Assembly (NCBI GenBank): GCA_017451645.1
Contig: JAFTNZ010000030.1
Coordinates: forward strand, 186,001-250,000
Length of the DNA: 64,000 bases
Source: Bacteroidaceae bacterium
GTDB taxonomy: Bacteria; Bacteroidota; Bacteroidia; Bacteroidales; Bacteroidaceae
Direction of reading: 5' to 3'
Position numbers and translations under genes: made by a program. Of this stretch, positions 55,039-62,857 are shown in pieces (within the stretch, counting starts at the first letter, position 1; every line of letters starts with the position of its first letter). The notes below the pieces were generated by a model. It was not told the origin of the DNA. It saw nothing but the letters and a program-made list of their open reading frames with translations, and did not search any database.

Positions 55039-55926
55039 ATGAAAGCGTTTGTATTCCCCGGTCAAGGGGCCCAGTTTGTAGGCATGGGTAAAGACCTCTA
55101 CGAAAACTCAGCTTTGGCTAAGGAACTGTTTGAAAAAGCAAATGATATCCTCGGATATCGCATTACCGATATTATGTTTGAAGGCACTGACGAAGACCTT
55201 CGTCAGACAAAGGTGACACAACCTGCCGTATTCCTCCACTCTGTAATCTCTGCCCTCTGCATGGGCGATGACTTCAAGCCCGAGATGACCGCCGGTCACT
55301 CTCTTGGTGAGTTCAGCGCATTGGTTGCCGCCGGTGCCCTCTCTTTCGAGGATGGTTTGAAACTCGTTTATGCTCGTGCTATGGCTATGCAGAAGGCTTG
55401 CGAGGCTCAGCCCTCAACCATGGCCGCAGTGATTGCCCTTGGCGATGACAAGGTAGAGGAAATCTGCGATCAGGTGACTCGCGAAGGCGAAGTGGTGGTA
55501 GCTGCCAACTACAATTGCCCGGGTCAGATTGTTATCTCTGGTACTATCGAAGGTATCAACCGTGCATGCGAACTGATGAAGGAAGCCGGTGCCAAGCGTG
55601 CTCTCCCCTTGAAGGTAGGTGGTGCTTTCCACTCTCCGCTGATGGATCCCGCCAAAGTTGAGTTGGAAGCCGCTATCCAGGCCACCCAGTTCAACACTCC
55701 CAAGTGCCCTGTTTATCAGAATGTGGATGCACTTCCTCACACCAACCCCGAGGAAATCAAGGCTAACCTCGTGGCCCAGCTCACCGCCTCTGTACGTTGG
55801 ACACAGACAGTAAAGAATATGTTGGCCGATGGTGCCGATGACTTCACTGAATGTGGCCCCGGAGCTGTGCTTCAGGGACTTATCAAGAAGATTGACAAAG
55901 AAGCTAATGCCCACGGCATTGCATAA
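55039..55926 (+). CDS. fabD: malonyl-CoA:ACP transacylase
   Basis: A 295-residue enzyme that moves malonyl from CoA to the acyl carrier protein in fatty-acid synthesis. The N terminus AFVFPGQGAQFVGMG is the oxyanion-hole region; the nucleophile Ser is in AGHSLGEFSAL (near residue 90), and the His is in VGGAFHSPLM (near 197). Length is normal. It is followed by the long inverted repeat at 55940-56029. Confidence 0.96.
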   Translation: MKAFVFPGQGAQFVGMGKDLYENSALAKELFEKANDILGYRITDIMFEGTDEDLRQTKVTQPAVFLHSVISALCMGDDFKPEMTAGHSLGEFSALVAAGALSFEDGLKLVYARAMAMQKACEAQPSTMAAVIALGDDKVEEICDQVTREGEVVVAANYNCPGQIVISGTIEGINRACELMKEAGAKRALPLKVGGAFHSPLMDPAKVELEAAIQATQFNTPKCPVYQNVDALPHTNPEEIKANLVAQLTASVRWTQTVKNMLADGADDFTECGPGAVLQGLIKKIDKEANAHGIA

Positions 55927-55939
55927 AATTTTATAGTCA

Positions 55940-56029
55940 GAACACAGAGACACGGAGACACAGAGTTTTTCTTTTGTTCATAACATCGAATTAAGAAAAA
56001 ACACTCTGTGTCTTTGTGTCTCTGTGTTC
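55940..56029. repeat. long near-perfect inverted repeat between fabD and the amylase gene
   Basis: The arms 55940-55970 and 55996-56029 are almost fully complementary (about 29 paired bases with a few mismatches and two extra bases) and built from ACACAGAGACAC-type words; the loop is 25 bases. It would make a very stable RNA hairpin and may act as a terminator or an RNA end protector. The arm words recur within themselves, as in some dispersed bacterial repeats. Confidence 0.65.
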
Positions 56030-56047
56030 AATATAATATAAGAAAGT

Positions 56048-57742
56048 ATGCAAGACAATAAATTCGTCATTTATCAGGTTTTTACCCGACTTTTCGGAAA
56101 CAACAATACACGTCTCACGCCCAATGGTGACAAGGCTACGAACGGATGCGGACGTATGGCCGACTTCACCACCAAAGCATTGGAGGAGATAAAAGCCCTT
56201 GGCGCCACACACATCTGGTACACAGGCATCATCGAGCACGCCACACAAACTGACTATCGCCGCTATGGCATCCGCCCCGACCACCCCGCCGTGGTGAAAG
56301 GAAAGGCCGGTTCGCCTTATGCCATCAAGGACTATTACGACGTTGACCCCGACCTTGCTACCTCTGTGCCCGAACGTGTGAAGGAGTTCGAAAACTTAGT
56401 GAAGCGCACCCATAAGGCCGGATTGAAGGTCATCATGGATTTTGTGCCCAACCATGTGGCGCGTCAATATGCCTCGGATGCCAAACCCGAAGGAGTCATC
56501 GACCTCGGTGAAGGCGACAACAAGGATTGGGCCTTCTCTCCACAAAACAATTTCTACTACATCCCCGGCACTAAGTTGGAGGGGCACATCGACCTCGCTA
56601 AAGATGCCGCCGAGCCTTACGTGGAGTTTCCCGCCAAGGCAACAGGAAACGACCGTTTCGATGCCTGGCCCGATGTGAACGACTGGTACGAAACCGTAAA
56701 GTTGAACTACGGAGTGGATTACCAAGGCGGACGCACCTGGCATTTCGACCCTATCCCCAATACCTGGGTGAAGATGCGCGACATCCTCCTCTATTGGGCC
56801 GCAAAGGGTATCGATGGTTTCCGTTGCGACATGGCCGAGATGGTGCCTTGCGCTTTCTGGGGATGGGTCATCCCGCAGGTGAAGGAGCAATATCCCGATC
56901 TCATCTTCATTGCCGAAGTCTATAATCCGAACGAATACCGCAACTACATTTGGGGTGGAAAGTTCGATTACCTCTACGATAAAGTGGGCCTCTACGACAC
57001 CTTGAAGGCCGTCACCTGTCATGGTCAGTCAGCCGCCGCCATCACCGGATGTTGGCAAAGTCTCGAAGGCATTCAGACAAACATGCTTAACTTCCTCGAG
57101 AATCACGACGAGCAACGCATCGCTTCCGACTTCTTTGCCGGAAATGCCGAGAAAGCCCGTCCGGCCATGATTGTCAGCGCGTGCATGAACACCAATCCCG
57201 TCATGGTGTACTTCGGTCAGGAGTTTGGTGAGCGAGGTATGGACGAAGAAGGCTTCAGCGGACGCGACGGACGCACTACCATCTTCGACTATTGGACGGT
57301 AGATACCATCCGCCGTTGGCGCAACGGAGGAAAGTTCGATGGCAAGCTCCTCACCGACGAGGAAAAAGCCCTTCAAGCTTTCTACACCCGTGTGCTCAAC
57401 CTCTGCACCTCAGAGAAAGCATTGGCCGAAGGCACTTTCTACGACCTCATGTATGCCAACTACGACAATCCGCGTTTCAATTCTCATCGCCAATACACCT
57501 TCCTCCGCAAGTCGAAGAAGGAACTTATCCTCGTGGTGGTGAACTTCGACAAAGCACCTGCCGAAGTGGGCATCAACATCCCCGCCCATGCCTTCGATTT
57601 CCTCGAGATACCCACGAAGGAAACCGTCAAAGCCACCGACCTGCTCACCGGTAAGAAAGAGGACATCGCCCTCTCTCCCACCCTGCAAACCACCACACGC
57701 GTTGACGGATTCAGTGGCAAGGTGTTGAAGGTGAAGTTGTAA
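56048..57742 (+). CDS. alpha-amylase family protein (GH13)
   Basis: A 564-residue GH13 enzyme without a signal peptide, so probably cytoplasmic. The catalytic nucleophile Asp is in GIDGFRCDMAEM, the acid/base Glu in IFIAEVYNP, and the third Asp in FLENHDEQRIAS. VMDFVPNHVARQY is region I. The C-terminal part (about 470-564) is a beta domain. It acts on alpha-glucans or maltodextrins; the exact specificity is unclear. It starts 18 bases after the inverted repeat and is followed by a terminator at 57778-57806. Confidence 0.92.
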   Translation: MQDNKFVIYQVFTRLFGNNNTRLTPNGDKATNGCGRMADFTTKALEEIKALGATHIWYTGIIEHATQTDYRRYGIRPDHPAVVKGKAGSPYAIKDYYDVDPDLATSVPERVKEFENLVKRTHKAGLKVIMDFVPNHVARQYASDAKPEGVIDLGEGDNKDWAFSPQNNFYYIPGTKLEGHIDLAKDAAEPYVEFPAKATGNDRFDAWPDVNDWYETVKLNYGVDYQGGRTWHFDPIPNTWVKMRDILLYWAAKGIDGFRCDMAEMVPCAFWGWVIPQVKEQYPDLIFIAEVYNPNEYRNYIWGGKFDYLYDKVGLYDTLKAVTCHGQSAAAITGCWQSLEGIQTNMLNFLENHDEQRIASDFFAGNAEKARPAMIVSACMNTNPVMVYFGQEFGERGMDEEGFSGRDGRTTIFDYWTVDTIRRWRNGGKFDGKLLTDEEKALQAFYTRVLNLCTSEKALAEGTFYDLMYANYDNPRFNSHRQYTFLRKSKKELILVVVNFDKAPAEVGINIPAHAFDFLEIPTKETVKATDLLTGKKEDIALSPTLQTTTRVDGFSGKVLKVKL

Positions 57743-57777
57743 TTGTTTCAGGTTCATAGTTTAAGATTCAAGGCAGA

Positions 57778-57806
57778 GGGTCAAAAGGTGTTATCCCTTT
57801 TGGCCC
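57778..57806 (+). terminator. terminator after the amylase gene
   Basis: An 11-bp stem (57778-57788 with 57796-57806, one G-T pair) closes a 7-base loop and is followed by TTTCTTC and more T-rich sequence. Confidence 0.75.
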
Positions 57807-57936
57807 TTTCTTCAATTTTTCAAAAAAGATTCTTAGCTTTCAAACTATAAAAAAGCCCTTTAAAATCTCTTGAAATAATTGTTGTAGAAGACAAAGTCGG
57901 GTTAAGCGTAGTGAAACAAAGCTTAATACCTACTCC

Positions 57937-58024
57937 AGTATCTATTAAGAGATACTGAAGTACTTCTTAATGAATACTACAGTACTTCCTAAGTAGTACT
58001 ACAGTACTTTATAAGAAGTACTGA
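57937..58024. repeat. four exact 22-bp palindromic units, AGTACT family
   Basis: Units of exactly 22 bp begin at 57937, 57959, 57981 and 58003. Each opens with AGTAC or AGTAT, has a central T/A-rich part, and ends in an inverted copy plus two linker bases (for example AGTACTT, three bases, AAG..AGTACT). The period is two helical turns. The array is not part of a gene. Confidence 0.8.
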
Positions 58025-58137
58025 GAGAGAAGTTAAAGAAAAGGAGATTATACTTATGGATATGCTATCTTTCTACCCAGTTTTCAAAAGTCAGTCCATT
58101 AATATTGATAAGATGCAAGTATCTAATAGATAGCGCT

Positions 58138-58401
58138 TCATAAATCTATATTTCTATTGAAGGTTCTACTTGTACGGATATCTTCAATGATTTCATCTGC
58201 ACTACGGTCGTCTTTCCAACGCCCAGCGAACGTCAATGCCCATTTGTCTGCATTTTCTTCTACCGTATCCTTAGATGTAATTAGCGATGCTGACAATTTG
58301 CTTATCAACTCCAATTTTATGTCTTTGCTCAATCCTTTCAACATGCTCCAATAGATATTGCTATTCAGATGTGTATTGGTATTTAAAGATAATGCATCCA
58401 T
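58138..58401 (-). CDS. orphan antitoxin-like protein
   Basis: An 87-residue protein. The C-terminal stretch WALTFAGRWKDDRSADEII then IRTSRTFNR is like the tail of Bacteroidetes antitoxins that pair with PIN-domain toxins. The N-terminal part is helical. The downstream side of the gene, where a toxin would be expected, holds only the repeat array, so the toxin seems lost or the gene works alone. A -7-like box TTTCTTTG (58432-58425) precedes it. The resemblance is by eye. Confidence 0.6.
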   Translation of the reverse strand: MDALSLNTNTHLNSNIYWSMLKGLSKDIKLELISKLSASLITSKDTVEENADKWALTFAGRWKDDRSADEIIEDIRTSRTFNRNIDL

Positions 58402-58852
58402 AACGTTTCATTTTATTTTATATGCAAAGAAACAATATTCTTTTTTATTTTTCCAAGGAATCACCCTGTTTTTCATTTATTTCCCCTATATTTGCATCGG
58501 TAATCGAGTTTTAACATTAAAAATAACATACATTGCCTATGAAGCATAGCGTATAATTCGATACGCACATTTTAAAACATATTGGAAAAGCGTTTTAGCT
58601 TTATTCTATCATTCCGAAAGTTTGGCGACTAAAAAGATTCGATAAGAGTAATAGCGAAAATGCTCGTGCCTATGGCGCGGGCTTTTGGTTATTCTATCGA
58701 ATCGGGTTACGCCAAACACCTCGGAATGGGAATACGCTAAAAAGTCTCGCGCTTTTTTTTGTGCGTAATTCTCAGAGGAACAAAGGGACAACGGAGTAAC
58801 CTGAAAAGCCGTAATAAAGTGAGTAAGGAGTATATATGTAAAAATCGAATTT
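58402..58852. other. gap containing a long structured hairpin
   Basis: 451 A/T-rich bases with no gene. A TATATTTG box at 58487-58494 (plus) has no good -33 partner. Two small hairpins lie near 58534-58565, then comes the long hairpin at 58586-58760. Confidence 0.55.
58586..58760 (+). ncRNA. candidate structured RNA or MITE, long imperfect hairpin
   Basis: The plus strand folds into a rod about 175 bases long. Paired arms include 58595-58599 with 58736-58740, 58610-58617 with 58721-58728, 58621-58627 with 58710-58716, 58636-58643 with 58696-58703, and 58662-58670 with 58674-58682 (two G-U pairs), ending in a 3-base loop. A run of eight T (58753-58760) follows, as in a terminator, and a -7-like box lies upstream at 58487-58494. 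It may be a small RNA or a mobile inverted repeat; no clear target duplication was seen. Confidence 0.45.
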
Positions 58853-59244
58853 ATGAATCTTGAAAGTATTGCTTTTGCCATTATTGGAGCTTTTTTAGCC
58901 TATGGTGCATTAGGTTGTATTGTAATGTTAATAAGAGGACTTTTTCTGAATGACAAAGAATCTCTTTCATATAGGAAATATTGGCATCTTTTGGTTGGTG
59001 GTTTTATTCTTTGTGCAGGGCTTTCTGTTTCTCTATTAGGACAGGCATATGAAGATTTCTTTGGTAAAGAAGATAATATCAAAAGTACAATAGTAATTCT
59101 CCAAATTTTAGAGGAGATGCACGTTATGGAGCATGCAATAGTGGATGTGGCTGCAGATCATATGTATCTGATGGTGCTGGTGGATGTTCCAACTGTAGAT
59201 ATTATGGATGTTCTACAAATAAGTTTGGACATAGACATTACTAA
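58853..59244 (+). pseudogene. Cys-rich two-helix membrane protein, probably frameshifted
   Basis: The open frame 58853-59290 gives 145 residues: two membrane helices (about 6-28 and 45-64), then a tail of no character. But after EDFFGKEDN (about 59078-59083) another frame continues to a stop at 59244 with FRGDARYGACNSGCGC and later GGCSNCRYYGCS, a dense Cys/Gly pattern that looks like a real metal-binding tail. One missing base would join the two. Either the gene is broken, or the base is missing from the sequence. The product would be about 131 residues. Function is unknown. Confidence 0.55.
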
Positions 59245-59312
59245 TCATGTATACAACCATTTAAATATATACGTGACAAACATAATTTAAATACAATTTA
59301 ATTAACAATAAA

Positions 59313-59729
59313 ATGAAATGTCCTAAATGTAATGTCATTAATCAAAATGGCTCTAAATATTGTAGAAATTGTGGTAGTGAATTACCAAAGAGCATTAAAG
59401 TAAATGAAAAGATGCCTAATAATCCTATAGGAAGGTTTTGCTATACCATAGCAATAATTTCTTTTTTATTTGCAATGTTTAATGCTATAATTGCACCTGG
59501 TTTTGCAAGCTATTATGGAACAGAACATAACGGTATGTATGAAGCGGAAATATCCCACCCATGGGGTAGTGGATTCGCCATGGGATTAGGAGCTTCTGAA
59601 ATTGAATCAATGGCTTACCAACAAGCTGATAAATCTTATAATGATGAATTGTTTCGCTTGCAATTATTTGGATATATAGGTACAGCATTGTTTGTTGTAT
59701 TAGGAATTATCTCAAGTAAGAAAAAATAA
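59313..59729 (+). CDS. zinc-ribbon membrane protein
   Basis: A 138-residue protein. An N-terminal zinc ribbon has MKCPKCNVINQNGSKYCRNC (four Cys in CPKC and CRNC pairs), followed by a linker and two membrane helices (about 45-65 and 112-132). Proteins like this are common and of unknown role. It lies 22 bp after the frameshifted membrane gene in the same A/T-rich segment, and ends before a two-way terminator. Confidence 0.8.
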   Translation: MKCPKCNVINQNGSKYCRNCGSELPKSIKVNEKMPNNPIGRFCYTIAIISFLFAMFNAIIAPGFASYYGTEHNGMYEAEISHPWGSGFAMGLGASEIESMAYQQADKSYNDELFRLQLFGYIGTALFVVLGIISSKKK

Positions 59730-59740
59730 TAAAACATAAT

Positions 59741-59771
59741 AAGCGGAGGCCTTATTATTAGGGCATCCGCT
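59741..59771. terminator. bidirectional terminator after the zinc-ribbon gene
   Basis: AAGCGGA pairs with TCCGCTT, and GCC pairs with GGC inside, around a short A/T loop; T-rich sequence follows on both strands. It lies between the convergent zinc-ribbon and toxin genes. Confidence 0.7.
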
Positions 59772-59792
59772 TTTATTATATGTATAGACATT

Positions 59793-60131
59793 TCAATTGT
59801 AATCTCTCTCAATCTCCAAAATAATGCTGTGGAGGAACTCGTCTGAGACATTAGGAATGTCACTTTTGTCGTAAATGTATAGAAAAGAGAGGATTGTATC
59901 GTTAATGGTCAAGCGTATGATAACTCGACCTCCACCACGTTTTCCGCTATTTTTTGAAGATATGCCCAAACGTATTTTACGCATACCATCGTGTAATTCT
60001 GTCCCTTGGATAGGATTCTCTACGAGAGAATTCAGTAAAGTCTTGAAATCTTCAGGTAAAGAACGATAGCGTTTCTTTAGTTTTTTGAATGCTTTCTGAA
60101 AATCTTCTGAAAACTTAATTTGGGTTATCAT
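59793..60131 (-). CDS. RelE/ParE-family toxin
   Basis: A 112-residue toxin-like protein. FSEDFQKAFKKLKKRYRSLP is the helical start, GMRKIRLGI the central strand with basic residues, and RGGGRVIIRL followed by DTILSFLYIYDKSD the C-terminal strands typical of the RelE/ParE fold. Family members cleave mRNA in the ribosome or poison gyrase; which applies cannot be told. The antitoxin gene is upstream and overlaps by 4 bp. Confidence 0.85.
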   Translation of the reverse strand: MITQIKFSEDFQKAFKKLKKRYRSLPEDFKTLLNSLVENPIQGTELHDGMRKIRLGISSKNSGKRGGGRVIIRLTINDTILSFLYIYDKSDIPNVSDEFLHSIILEIERDYN

Positions 60132-60313
60132 AATGATTCAATGAATTTCAAAGCTTCATCTTTACTCATAGAAGGTGCGATTTCACACTCTTTTTTTGCA
60201 CGGACAATGGCTTTGGCCATGCGATAAGCATTTTCCAACTCCATCAGACGACTCCAACGGGAATTGCTGAGACGGACGGTAATATTGCGGGTATTTTGCT
60301 CTATAACGTGCAT
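60128..60313 (-). CDS. antitoxin partner of the RelE/ParE-type toxin
   Basis: A 61-residue protein with a strand-like start (RNITVRLSNSRWSRL) and a Lys/Ala-rich helical tail (YRMAKAIVRAKKECE), like short antitoxins that bind DNA or the toxin. It overlaps the toxin gene by 4 bp and reads from the promoter at 60345-60375, the standard layout in which the antitoxin is made first. Confidence 0.8.
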   Translation of the reverse strand: MHVIEQNTRNITVRLSNSRWSRLMELENAYRMAKAIVRAKKECEIAPSMSKDEALKFIESL

Positions 60314-60344
60314 ATTCTATCTTTTATATAGTTAATTGATTTTG

Positions 60345-60375
60345 CAAAGATAAAGGGTTTTATCATAAACTCAAA
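60345..60375 (-). promoter_or_regulatory. toxin-antitoxin promoter
   Basis: On the minus strand, TTTG (60375-60372), a 19-base spacer and TATCTTTG (60352-60345) match the consensus fully. The leader to the antitoxin ATG at 60313 is about 25 bases. Confidence 0.75.
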
Positions 60376-60474
60376 AGAAAACGGATTGTTTTTGTCGCGA
60401 GTCTAATTAAATAATCCCCCACTACATCGTTGATATAATGGGGGAATTGTATCCGAGGGACTTCTCTTCTTTGT

Positions 60475-61074
60475 TTATTTCACTATAACTTTGACAGATT
60501 TCACCATGCCGGCATATTCTTCGTTGGAACCTGTTTCGGTGGCGGTCATTGGAATCTCGCCCACCGTGGCTTCGGGGTTGATGGTACCCGTGAACAGGAT
60601 GCGGCACTCGTTTTTGAGGGTTGCCTCGACAAGCACTTTGTAAGTTCCCTTGGCTACGCGTTTGCCTTTGTTGTCGGTGAAGTCCCACATGAATGTCTGC
60701 TTTCCACTCTCTTTGGGAGTGGCTCCAGTGAATGCATCCAATTCGATGTCAGATATTTCCGATGCTTTAGCATGTTCAACCCAAGTGGGTACGCAAGTCG
60801 GACGATAGGTGTATCCTCGCTTGATGGGTTGGCCCTCGCGTACACGCCCTTTGGTGGTGAATGAGGTGACGAAGAGGGTTTTGACAACTTCATTCTTCTC
60901 ATTCTCTACCCAAACGGCATATTGGTTTGAGCCGGGACCTGATTTGCGATTGTAGTCGAACGTAATTTCCACACACTTGTCCTTGGAGAACTTTTTCTCC
61001 GGTTGCCCGCCATTCATTGCCAATATCCAGAGGGAACTGGCGATGAGCAGACACATGGTGATAATCTTTTTCAT
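60475..61074 (-). CDS. DUF2271 domain protein, secreted
   Basis: A protein of about 199 residues with a signal peptide (KKIITMCLLIASSLWILA). The mature part has the DUF2271 pattern: SNQYAVWVEN, KTLFVTSFTTKG, and a later FMWDFTDNKGKRVAKGTY. Family members are periplasmic or lipoprotein-like, often near flavin or iron genes, with unknown function. The frame is open to 61113 but the ATG at 61074 begins the signal peptide. It follows rfbB by 35 bp in the same operon. Confidence 0.8.
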   Translation of the reverse strand: MKKIITMCLLIASSLWILAMNGGQPEKKFSKDKCVEITFDYNRKSGPGSNQYAVWVENEKNEVVKTLFVTSFTTKGRVREGQPIKRGYTYRPTCVPTWVEHAKASEISDIELDAFTGATPKESGKQTFMWDFTDNKGKRVAKGTYKVLVEATLKNECRILFTGTINPEATVGEIPMTATETGSNEEYAGMVKSVKVIVK

Positions 61075-61109
61075 GATGATAATTTTTATTCGGGTTTTTC
61101 TGTCACTAA

Positions 61110-62243
61110 TCATCTACCCTTATACATCCCTTCGTAGTATTTCTGATAGTCTCCGCTGGTGACGTTGTCCATCCATGCTTGATTGTCGAGATACCAACGG
61201 ACGGTCTTTTCGATTCCTTCTTCGAACTGGAGGCTGGGTTCCCAACCGAGCTCTTTTTGAAGTTTGGTAGAGTCGATGGCATAACGCATATCGTGTCCCA
61301 AACGGTCGGTGACGTAGGTGATGAGCTCCAATGAGTGGCCTTCGGGGTTGCCGAGCAAGCGGTCAACCGTCTTGATGATGACGTGGATGATGTCGATATT
61401 CTTCCATTCGTTGAATCCGCCGATATTGTAGGTTTCTGCAATCTTTCCTTCGTGGAAGATGACATCGATGGCACGTGCATGGTCAACGACATAGAGCCAA
61501 TCGCGTACGTTCTCTCCTTTACCATATACGGGCAGCGGTTTGCGCTGACGGATATTGTTAATGAAGAGGGGAATCAGCTTTTCGGGGAATTGGTAGGGAC
61601 CATAGTTGTTGGAACAATTGGTGACGATGGTGGGCATGCCATAGGTGTCGTGATAGGCACGTACGAAGTGGTCGCTGCTGGCCTTTGATGCACTGTAGGG
61701 AGAGTGCGGATTATACTTGGTGTGCTCGTAGAAGAAGTCCTTACCATAGGCCAAATGGTGTTCGCCTGATGAGGCTGTGGTGGTGAATGGAGGCTCAACA
61801 CCTTCGGGATTTGTCAATTCGAGTGCTCCGTACACTTCGTCGGTAGAGATGTGGTAAAAGCGTTTTCCTTCGTACTTCTCGGGCAATGACTCCCAATAGA
61901 TTTTGGCTGCTTGCAGAAGGGAAAGTGTTCCCATGACATTGGTGCGCGCAAAAGTGAATGGGTCTTTGATGGAACGATCCACATGGCTTTCGGCTGCAAG
62001 GTGTATGATACCATCCACTTTATGGTCTTGCATGAGTTTGAGCATCAGGTCGAAATCGCAAATGTCAGCTTTGACAAAGGTATAGTTAGGACGCTCTTCT
62101 ATGTCTTTCAGATTGGCCAAGTTGCCGGCATAGGTGAGTTTGTCCACATTGATGATATGGTAATCGGGGTATTTGTTGACAAAGAGTCTTACGACGTGGC
62201 TGCCAATGAATCCGGCTCCGCCGGTGATGATGATATTTCTCAT
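61110..62243 (-). CDS. rfbB: dTDP-glucose 4,6-dehydratase
   Basis: A 377-residue short-chain dehydratase. It converts dTDP-glucose to dTDP-4-keto-6-deoxyglucose. The Rossmann start is ITGGAGFIGSHVVR. HISTDEVYG has the catalytic Thr-Asp-Glu, and the SxxK-type YSASKASSDH has the Tyr and Lys. Length is slightly above usual because of an insertion near 145-165. It lies 36 bp after rfbC. Confidence 0.96.
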   Translation of the reverse strand: MRNIIITGGAGFIGSHVVRLFVNKYPDYHIINVDKLTYAGNLANLKDIEERPNYTFVKADICDFDLMLKLMQDHKVDGIIHLAAESHVDRSIKDPFTFARTNVMGTLSLLQAAKIYWESLPEKYEGKRFYHISTDEVYGALELTNPEGVEPPFTTTASSGEHHLAYGKDFFYEHTKYNPHSPYSASKASSDHFVRAYHDTYGMPTIVTNCSNNYGPYQFPEKLIPLFINNIRQRKPLPVYGKGENVRDWLYVVDHARAIDVIFHEGKIAETYNIGGFNEWKNIDIIHVIIKTVDRLLGNPEGHSLELITYVTDRLGHDMRYAIDSTKLQKELGWEPSLQFEEGIEKTVRWYLDNQAWMDNVTSGDYQKYYEGMYKGR

Positions 62244-62279
62244 TACTATTAAATACTTTTTTTATCAATACAATTTTTA

Positions 62280-62849
62280 TCAATACAACTCCATATTAAT
62301 ATCGAAGGGAGAGTCGAAATCCTTCAATTGGGGATGGTGTGCATCCTTTTCGCTGAGAAGTACTTTGTCGGCAGGTATCTGCCAGTCGATGGCAAGTGTG
62401 GGGTCATCCCAAGCAATGGCTCCTTCGGCTTGAGGAGCATAGAAATTGTCGCACTTGTACTGGAAAATGACTTCATCGCTGAGGACACTGAATCCGTGAG
62501 CAAATCCGCGTGGTACGAAAAACTGGCGATGATTCTCCTCTGTGAGTTCACAACTTACCCACTGGCCGTATGTGGGCGACCCTTTGCGAATGTCAACGGC
62601 AACGTCTAACACGGCACCTTTGACACAACGTACTAATTTGCTCTGTGCATAAGGAGGCTTTTGGAAATGAAGTCCTCGGAGCACTCCGTAGCTGGATTTG
62701 CTTTCGTTGTCCTGCACAAAGCGAACGGTGCGCACTTTTTCATCGAACATGCGCTGGCTGAACGACTCGAAAAAGTATCCGCGCGCATCGGTGAATATGC
62801 GCGGCTCTATAATGACTATGCCTTCAATGGCTGTTTTAATGACGTTCAT
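62280..62849 (-). CDS. rfbC: dTDP-4-dehydrorhamnose 3,5-epimerase
   Basis: A 189-residue cupin-fold epimerase. FVQDNESKSSYGVLRGLHFQ has the conserved substrate region, with the catalytic His in LRGLHFQ and the Asp in VLDVAVDIRKGSP, and FVPRGFAHGFSVLSD carries the second His. It inverts C3 and C5 on the way to dTDP-L-rhamnose. It is 8 bp downstream of rfbA. A short direct repeat (TATCAATACAA twice) lies after its stop, near 62263-62287. Confidence 0.95.
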   Translation of the reverse strand: MNVIKTAIEGIVIIEPRIFTDARGYFFESFSQRMFDEKVRTVRFVQDNESKSSYGVLRGLHFQKPPYAQSKLVRCVKGAVLDVAVDIRKGSPTYGQWVSCELTEENHRQFFVPRGFAHGFSVLSDEVIFQYKCDNFYAPQAEGAIAWDDPTLAIDWQIPADKVLLSEKDAHHPQLKDFDSPFDINMELY

Positions 62850-62857
62850 AATCTTCG

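Larger units (their letters stand above)
57743..58137. other. gap with terminator and repeat array
   Basis: 395 bases with no gene. They contain the terminator at 57778-57806 and the AGTACT repeat array at 57937-58024. The toxin partner expected after the antitoxin-like gene at 58138 is not found here. Confidence 0.6.

Noticed and set aside
57937..58024. CRISPR array
   Set aside because: Units are 22 bp and follow each other with no spacers; no cas genes in the window.
58586..58760. Retron non-coding RNA
   Set aside because: The hairpin is msd-like, but no reverse transcriptase gene is near it.
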